Source: Alternaria dauci
Lineage: Eukaryota > Ascomycota > Dothideomycetes > Pleosporales > Pleosporaceae
Length of the DNA: 64,000 nucleotides
NCBI RefSeq assembly: GCF_042100115.1
Contig: NC_091272.1
Span: 6,820,001-6,884,000, forward strand
Direction: 5' to 3'
Shown: positions 57,901 to 64,000 of the stretch, one piece after another
Numbering within the stretch: position 1 is the stretch's first letter
How the letters are laid out: the number at the start of each line of letters is the position of its first letter
Position numbers and translations under genes: made by a program
The notes under the pieces: generated by a model
Told to the model about the DNA's origin: nothing
Database searches by the model: none
What the model saw: only the letters and a program-made list of their open reading frames with translations

Positions 57901-58246
57901 AGATTAAGGAGCTCAAGGACAAGTTGAAGAAGGCGCAAGAGGCGGAGAAGGAGAAGGCGACGGAGCTGGAGGATTTGATCATGGTGTTGAGTGATTTGGA
58001 GGAGAAGAGGGGAAGGGATAAGGTGTGTTTTTTTGTTGTTGTTGGAGATTGTGTGGATGGTGTTGCTAATGATGTGGATAGGAACGGCTCAAGGCGCTTG
58101 GCGAGGAGGTGTCAGATGATGAGGATGAGGAGGAGGAGGAGGAGGAGGATGATGATGACGACGATGATGATGATGACGATAGCGATGGGGAGGAAGATGA
58201 CGACGACGACGACGAGGATGAAAAGGAAGAGGAGAAGAAGAAGTAG
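54907..58246 (+). CDS. USO1: Vesicle tethering factor Uso1/p115
   Basis: Three exons (54907-55233, 55281-58022, 58082-58246; introns 47 and 59 nt) give 1077 residues. The first 650 residues form the armadillo-like globular head of Uso1/p115 (ALKGLIEALSKDSEDVDTL, DNITLLLDLLDTPDFYSRLY, GGIERLVATLDDPRDAIRNE, VVQDCLSLLAILVRNN, NLIYHLIFDDYQAK, YLMLLLGWLYEDAP, FLKDNFSRLVRAVDRDP). Residues 680-1020 are a long coiled coil rich in Glu/Lys/Gln. The last exon encodes an extreme acidic tail (EEVSDDEDEEEE onward, more than 30 Asp/Glu), also typical of the family. It tethers ER-derived vesicles to the Golgi with Rab1/Ypt1 and SNAREs. Two adjacent ATGs (54907, 54910) are equally good. Confidence 0.96.
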
Positions 58247-58780
58247 GATGAATGAGATCAAGCGACATATCGTCAGTCTTCGAATGGCAGCTCGCTGGCC
58301 CTACAGAGGAATCTATCAGGGATCTGTCAAATGTGCAGTATAAAACAGCGGCGTGGCGACGTCATAAGTCGCGGATGGAACCCTTGAAGATTCGATTGCT
58401 AAGCTTGACAACTACATCGGTTTGGAGGATGCGAATAGCGTAGGATATGGTGCATCTTGCCGAATCTAAAGCTGTGTAGATGTTGCTGTCTGCGCAACCG
58501 TTATGGCTGGGAAGAGATTATGGTACCGCGTTTCCGAGCGGATTGCATGATTAACTAAAGATGTAGATGTTCGAGAAGCCTATTGCAGTCTTCGAGTTCG
58601 TTGCAAGCCATGGTCAGGGTGCGAAGGAGCTCGTTTTTAATAAGTATGTTCTAGCTAGGCATACCACTCTCTGAAGATCCACGCTGTATCGCATACTGAC
58701 ACGTTAGAAATCGGGCTATGTTGTGTACCTCTAGAGTATATTTTGGGTGTTACTTGAGAGCGTGCCAACATCCGTTTCCA
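58247..58780. other. Convergent 3' flank, USO1 and SDR
   Basis: 530 bp between two convergent stop codons. No gene or repeat recognised. Confidence 0.5.
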
Positions 58781-59764
58781 TTAGAATACCATGGCCCCGC
58801 CGTCAACGATGATATCCGTTCCATTTATATACCGTCCCGCATTACTACACAGCAACACCAGCGGCCCCGTCAGTTCCCACGGATGCCCCATCCGACCCAT
58901 CGGATTCCTCTCATTCCAGCTCTTGCGCGCCCTAATCAGCCCATCGCCATCATTCAGTATCGTATCCATATACCCGGGACTCAAACAATTCACTCTAATC
59001 CCATAGCTACTCCACTCGGCCGCCAAGCTCTTCGCCAGCGACAACAACGCCGTCTTGGACGCATTATACGCACACTGCGGCTGCGGGTAATTCGTGTGGT
59101 GCGCAGAGATACTCGCCGTAAACACAATACTGCCCCCAGTCCCTTGCACACGTACCTGTTTCGCGAAAGCTTGCGCGCAGAGAAACGAGCCAGTGAGGTT
59201 AATCTCGTGTGTGCGCCGCCATTCATCGGCTGCCATTTCTATCGCGTGGGTGCAGCCGACTACGCCCGCGAAACAGCAGAGCATGTCGATGCTGCCGAGT
59301 ACTTTGACTGAGCTCTCTATGGCGGACGCGATGGCGTGTTCGTCGCGCACGTCGACGGCTTCGGTCATGATGCGTGCGTGTGGGAACTTGGCGTGTAGCT
59401 TCTTGACGCTGTCGAAGGCTTGGTCAGGGTTCTTGTCCCATAGGGCTAGCCCTGTTGCGCCGTGCTCGAGAAGCGCCTGTGCGGCTTCGAGGGCGAGGGT
59501 GCCTGCGCCACCGGTGACTAGGACGGAGTTGGTTAGGTGGACGTTGAGCGTAGTGCATGGGTGGGACGGGCGAGTGCGCTTCCTTGCACGTGTTCACATA
59601 CTGATTGCGTTTCCTTTGACCTGGAACCTGTACTGGGCTCTTTGTAAGGTGGAAAGGTCTTCTGGGGGTGGTTGGGGTGCGGTGAGAGGGTTGTCTGCTG
59701 TGGACAGTGTCATCTCTGGCAGCTGTCTGTTGACGAGCGCGGCGCGGTCTTCACCTCCTGGCAT
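58781..59764 (-). CDS. Short-chain dehydrogenase/reductase (sugar-alcohol type)
   Basis: Exon 1 (59764-59602) and exon 2 (59517-58781) across an 84-nt intron give 299 residues. The junction rebuilds the cofactor loop: KGNAIITGGAGTLALEAAQA (TGGxGT variant). Downstream are the FAGVVG (NAG-like) motif, INLTGSFLCAQAFA, the catalytic Ser in FTASISAHH, Tyr-x3-Lys in AYNASK, and RVNCLSPGYMDT. The N-terminal PPEDLSTLQRAQYRFQVKG leader and overall pattern resemble fungal D-arabinitol/mannitol-type (Sou2-like) NAD(P)H dehydrogenases. The substrate is therefore probably a polyol or ketose, by inference only. It is cytosolic, with no targeting signal. Confidence 0.9.
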
Positions 59765-60368
59765 TTTGGCTGTGTCGTTGATATGTTCAAGGTTGATTCG
59801 TACGGGTAGGCTTCTTATTGTTCTTGAAGCTCGTAAAACGACCCCTGCCTTCTTATGAATCTGTTCGGACGACAGAAGTCCGCATGTACAGATGGGTGGT
59901 GGAGCTTGCCCAGCTCGAACATGACGTCGCGAGGGTCTGCCCCACTAGCGTGCTTTCATCCCACCAGATCCGAGGCAAGTTTGCCGAGCGCGGGGTTCGT
60001 CGACGCCGCAAAAACACAAGACCTCCGCAAGACCTCTCCGACGCCTCTAATATCGCCGTTGCAATCCTCCACCTGCTTTTCGGTCAGTTCGTGCTATCAT
60101 GCTGCGGAACAGCATCGGAATTCGAAGATCGCCACATCTGCATGGTCACCAGCGAACTGATTGGATGCATCAATCGGGAGAAGAAGTCTTCCGGCTTCGT
60201 ATGAACTGACGATGAAAGCATGCTAACAAGTGTGAATGACTTTCTGTACCTTCTTTGCAGCTGGCAGCGGAGATAGTACGCATTTCCGTATAAATTCGCG
60301 TCAGCTGTGCGTTGCGCATGCTCACTACTCTCCGTTGAAGCATTCATCCAGCACCGCTTTCCACAACC
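59765..60368. other. Upstream of the SDR gene, no clear gene
   Basis: A frame beginning at ATG 59855 (MNLFGRQKSACTDG) and another at 59818-60204 exist but show no family pattern. They overlap out of frame with each other, so neither is called. Confidence 0.4.
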
Positions 60369-60960
60369 ATGGGATACTCAACCCAACCTACCGAGTCGTC
60401 GCTCAAAAAAGAACTTCGGCCCAAAGTGGTCCAAACGTCTTTCGATAGCGGTGGTTTCTACTCCAGAACTGGTCATCAGCGAGCAAGAAGCATGGAAAGA
60501 TCAAGCCAACTTCAAAGACGGCGCGCCAGACATATCAAGACCTGTTGATCCATGGGAACTGCTAAGCTGGCCGATGGGCCATTGAAACCTGCATAATATT
60601 TGTGACGAAGGGAATGAAGAAGGCCAAGACGATAAAAACGACGATGAGACGTCATACGCAGGTCGTTATGAGCTCGGAGGAGAATACGATCTCCGCCAAA
60701 GGGCCCTTGTCGAATACGACCGCAGCCAAAAAAACCTCGAACGCAGTGATATGGATTAACTTGACATGCAGCGGAGGATGCGGGGCTTCGCGAAGAGAAT
60801 CTTGTTGTATGTTTTCGCAGCCCTTGTGCTCCATGGCATGTGGACGTACAGGAACGGGTCGAGCAGGAGCAGCACGTGTAGCTGTCTCTGCTCACAAGGC
60901 GCAACAGGACACGGTCGATGGTATAAACCCATACTGCTTACTTGTTTCAGTACTTTGTCA
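60369..60960 (+). pseudogene. Probable decayed gene, single-TM C-terminus
   Basis: ATG 60369 begins MGYSTQPTESSLKK. The frame changes at an A-run (about 60402-60408), and a coding-like stretch continues in another frame: NFGPKWSKRLSIAVVSTPEL, DGAPDISRPVDPWELLSW, then after an in-frame TGA (60583-60585) CDEGNEEGQDDKNDDE, YELGGEYDLRQRALVEYDRS and, after TAA (60757-60759), MQRRMRGFAKRILLYVFAAL (a membrane-spanning segment). The amino-acid composition looks like protein throughout, which suggests one former gene of about 190 residues with a frameshift and two stops. TGA from CGA and TAA from CAA would both be C-to-T changes. Family unknown. An alternative is two small spliced genes or chance frames. 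Confidence 0.35.
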
Positions 60961-61314
60961 CTTGGTTTGACTGGAAGGAGTGGAGTTGCCTGAGTGGCTT
61001 AAACGCACTGCTTCGCCTCCCGAACCGAGCCGACATCATCGTCAGTAAGACGTCGTAATGATTATCCACAGCATCGACAAAACAATTTTTTTTTGCTATG
61101 TGAATAGCTGTTCTGAACGTACAAACACCCTAACTACCTTAGCTTAATGCGCCATGCGTGTAAATGCGGGGTCTCCACATGGCTTGTCATGCAGTAGCGA
61201 CAGCTCGGTCCGCGCCATAAAAACACCCGACACCTGATCTACACATCCAACCAAGACCACCATCTCCAGGTCTTTCCCTATCTTCCTGCCTCTCCCTTTT
61301 TTCCAGCGCACCAA

Positions 61315-63307
61315 ATGGCAGACGAAACCAGCCTCCTCAAACGCGGCACAAAAAGAGCAAGAACACGACACGGGTTAGTCAGCCACCACGCCCAGCACAC
61401 CAAGAAAACAAACTCCTTGAACCACCAAGCCCCTCTTTAACGCCCCTATCTCCAGATGCACAAACTGCAAAACAAAAAGACGCAAATGCGACGAGATCAA
61501 ACCTACCTGCGGGCGCTGCACCAGCCGGCGCGAACAATGCGAATGGGCTTCTCGCCTCACCTTCCGGGCTGAAAACGCGCTGGGCGTTGAACCATCGTCG
61601 CTACATCGTCCGCCGGGACGGCAACCGGCGCGCTTCAGGATCAAAGATGTGACTGCGGAAGTGATACGCGATTATCAGCATTACGATACGGGAGATGATG
61701 TCGATGTGTCGTCGGATCAGTCTGATGGACAGCAGCAGCAGCAGCAGCAGCAGCAGCAAGCGAGTACAGCACCTCGCAACGACCAGGGTACAGCGTTCCA
61801 GGAACACTTTGACTGGCAGCATAATCCCACTTTCGCTACTGCAGAGCCGGATTTGAATAGTCTGCCGTCTGCGGGTTATGTCTCTTTGCCTACGCCTGGG
61901 GATCTAGAGTCTATCTGGCATAGTCCTGTGGCTACGACGTATCTGGATGATAGTGTGTTTCTCCCCGGTTCAGCATATCTCGACGCGCATTCTACGTTCC
62001 GGAACCATCTTATCCAGGAAGTAAGATCGAATGTGCCGACTCGACAAGGCACGCCTGATGCTTCCCGCATCGATCATGTATGGGGAGCAGATGCGAACTA
62101 CACTCCAAATACCGAGAACTACATACCAGAAATATCCCCCCGCATCACCACAGTCGAAGATCCAACGCCCACAACCCCTACACCACCCCCTCTCTCCCCC
62201 GAAGAAGAATTCACACTCTGGAAAAACTGGTTCGACGAAGTCGCCCCCTGGATCGACAAATTCGACCCAGAGCGACACTTCCGGCACACACTCCCCGTGC
62301 TCGCACGCTCACACAGCCACCTGCATTACTCCATCCTCGCGCTCTCGGCGCGCCAACTCGAACAAAAAACCGCCAGCAAACACGCCGAAAAAAGCCTGTC
62401 GCTTTACCAAACCGCCATCCAACTCGTTCTGCCCCAACTGCACACACGCAGCACCCCTGTCATCGCATCGTGTGTCGTGCTCTGCGTGCTCGAGATGCTC
62501 AGTTCGTCCGCGAAAGCATGGCACCAGCATCTGGATGGGTGTGCGCATCTGCTGGAAGCGGTAGGCATCAATGGGTTCTCTGGGGGCGTTGACCAAGCGC
62601 TGTTTTGGTGCTTTGCGAGAATGGATGTATGTGGTGGGCTCATTGCATCGTCGAGGACGCTGATACCGGTTGAACGGTGGGCTGGGGGTATGGATGTTGA
62701 TAGCGATGTAAGGCGCTTCCGGGGGGATGGTGGGTTCAATGTGCATGCGTGTGAGGCGGTGTATCTCGTGGCGCAGATACTCGATTTACTTTCTTTTCAT
62801 GACAATCTCGCGGGGCGGACCGGTGCTACGCCGCCCGTGACAGCCGCAGACGCGGAGGAAACGTATATAGCGCGCTGGACGCGGCTGTGGTCGCACGTCT
62901 CTGCGTGGTACGCTGCGCGCCCCGCGGAGATGCTGCCGATATCTTGTTTCTCGACGCCCGCATCGCCGTTCCCAAGAATATTGTATAGCAACCCGGCTGC
63001 CATGTCTGGCAACCAACTCCATCATACAGCATGCATCTTGCTGCTGCGCCACAGGCCGTCTGGCGTCACTGTTACACCAAAGCCGCATTCCATCTTCTGG
63101 CACGCGCGCCAGATCTGTGGGATATCGATGAGCAATGATGATCATGCGGCGTGGACGAACGCGATACAGCCGTTGTGGATCGCGGGCCAATGGATGAGTC
63201 ACGAGACCGAGCAGAAAGCGATCCTGAGGCTGCTGGACAAGATTGAGAAGCAGAGTGGGTGGAGTACCAAGTGGAGGGCGGAGGATCTGAAGGAGTTCTG
63301 GGGGTGA
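61315..63307 (+). CDS. Zn2Cys6 transcription factor with polyQ tract
   Basis: Exon 1 (61315-61373) and exon 2 (61456-63307) across an 82-nt intron give 636 residues. Splicing completes the zinc cluster: CTNCKTKRRKC, then CGRC and C with C-x2-C-x6-C-x6-C-x2-C-x6-C spacing (residues 21-48). It is preceded by the basic TKRARTRHG. A polyGln run of 10 encoded by CAG repeats (61731-61760) follows near residue 119. The C-terminal part contains the fungal regulatory domain (LPVLARSHSHLHYSILALSA, TPVIASCVVLCVLEMLSSS, HQLDGCAHLLEA-like HQHLDGCAHLLEAVGI, ILLLRHRPSG). A nuclear DNA-binding regulator. Target pathway unknown; the upstream neighbour SDR is divergent and could be a target, but this is unproven. 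Confidence 0.93.
61729..61762. repeat. (CAG)n microsatellite coding polyGln
   Basis: About eleven near-perfect CAG units in frame within the Zn2Cys6 gene. Length variation would change polyGln length without shifting the frame. Confidence 0.9.
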
Positions 63308-63675
63308 GTGTTGCAGGAAGGAGGGGAGGCTCTGCTTCAGCCTTGTCGCTTCGCGCGCGTAAATGTGCGGTCTGGAGGCGTAACTGCGTAGTCTGGAGAT
63401 GTTGTCGGCCGGTGTATGCGCATGTGATGTTCTAGGTGCATAATGCGCGCAATGAGTGTGGATGCAGTTGGATGCAAGAGGTCAGCCTTGCAGCCCAGCG
63501 ACTATTCTTGAAAGCCGCTCGTGTTGATGGGCTTGGCGACGTCTTCTGGCCCCCCATGTTCAGCCTCATAGCCTTGTTTATTGAGATAAAAAGCCGTGTC
63601 GTTGCACAAAGTTGCGGCAGCACATTATCTGCAACCCTGCATTGACCTAGCCTGCTGCATTCAGTATCTTTCAGT
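63308..63675. other. Intergenic, nothing recognised
   Basis: Between the Zn2Cys6 gene and the next start codon. A short frame from ATG 63436 has no recognisable features. Confidence 0.4.
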
Positions 63676-64000
63676 ATGGGCGACACCTTTGGCTTCCTGA
63701 GAAACGTGTCTGGGAGCCCTTTCCAGTTCGCCGTGATAGAGGCTTGCCAGGCTGAGAATGTCAATCTCACTCAGGCGTGCAATTTGACGTTCAATGCGGA
63801 TCACCAACTTGTTTCGATTGGCAATGTGACGCGGGGGAAGATGCTGCCACAGCCGGGGATAGCTGGCATTGGAGTGAGTTGAAAGACACCAGTAGATATA
63901 GCACAGCGCTAACACTGCCAGATATGGTTCGCAATGGTGCCGTTCTTCGCTGTTGTTGTCATCGCAGTGGTGTACATCGGCCTAGAAGTCGCGAGTAGGA
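63676..64000 (+). CDS. Membrane protein, 5' end only (runs off window)
   Basis: Exon 1 (63676-63873, 66 codons) has MGDTFGFLRNVSGSPF and several potential N-glycosylation sites (NVSG, NLTQ, NLTF, NVTR). A 48-nt intron (GTGAGT donor, GCTAAC branch, GCCAG acceptor) leads to exon 2 from 63922, which encodes IWFAMVPFFAVVVIAVVYIG, a clear transmembrane helix, and then leaves the window. A glycosylated luminal or extracellular N-terminus followed by a TM segment is implied. No signal peptide is evident at the ATG. Family not recognised from this portion. Confidence 0.55.

Noticed and set aside
59818..60204. Plus-strand frame upstream of the decayed gene
   Set aside because: No recognisable domain, and it overlaps out of frame with another equally long frame. 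There is no evidence to choose either.
60989..61060. tRNA-like A-box string (GCCTGAGTGGCTTAAAC)
   Set aside because: No matching B box, anticodon arm or acceptor pairing could be folded within 90 bases.

Overview
The window comes from a filamentous ascomycete (Pezizomycotina). Most genes carry short GT-AG introns of about 50-100 nt with CTRAY-type branch points. Family content is typically fungal: a HET-domain protein, a rhodopsin-like 7TM protein, Zn2Cys6/Fungal_trans_2 regulators, tyrosinase and GH78. The first ~6.48 kb is extremely AT-rich with nearly every CpA/TpG removed, the mark of repeat-induced point mutation (RIP). A Dothideomycete-type compartmentalised genome fits best, but the species cannot be named from the sequence alone.

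Layout. 1-6480 is a RIP-degraded transposon block: a Ty3/gypsy chromovirus pol relic (about 1-3400), an unassigned stretch with simple repeats, an LTR-like segment (about 4720-5050) and the C-terminal part of a pogo-like transposase (about 5740-6340). The change to ordinary sequence is abrupt. 7.5-12.1 kb holds small hypotheticals, a C2H2 gene and a Fungal_trans_2 gene broken by one nonsense codon. 12.2-24.1 kb holds a secreted tyrosinase, a rhodopsin-like 7TM protein, a HET-domain protein, an F-box/WD40-like protein and a large, motif-degenerate G-alpha-like protein. 24.3-31.6 kb is a small plant-polymer-degradation neighbourhood in decay: an intact GDSL/CE16-type esterase, a GH78 alpha-L-rhamnosidase with two in-frame stops, and a frameshifted feruloyl esterase/tannase 5' fragment joined to the 3' half of a glucosamine-6-phosphate deaminase gene.

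32-64 kb is mostly conserved housekeeping and regulatory genes: a bZIP factor, a 2EXR/F-box-like protein with poly-Thr tracts, an epsin, a four-finger C2H2 factor, a flavohaemoglobin, a SAM methyltransferase, Rat1/Xrn2 exoribonuclease head-to-head with the Golgi tether Uso1/p115, a short-chain dehydrogenase, a probable decayed gene, a Zn2Cys6 factor, and the 5' end of a membrane protein that runs off the window. Long non-coding gaps lie at 41.6-45.4, 46.7-48.6 and 49.3-51.0 kb.

No operon-like system, CRISPR array, rRNA gene or convincing tRNA gene was seen. The most unusual signals are four separate decayed genes outside the RIP block (several stops explicable by C-to-T changes), the two-gene fusion relic at 30.3-31.6 kb, and the G-alpha-like protein whose GTP-handling residues have diverged. 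Exon boundaries were derived by hand from splice consensus, reading-frame continuity and recalled family patterns. They are predictions.
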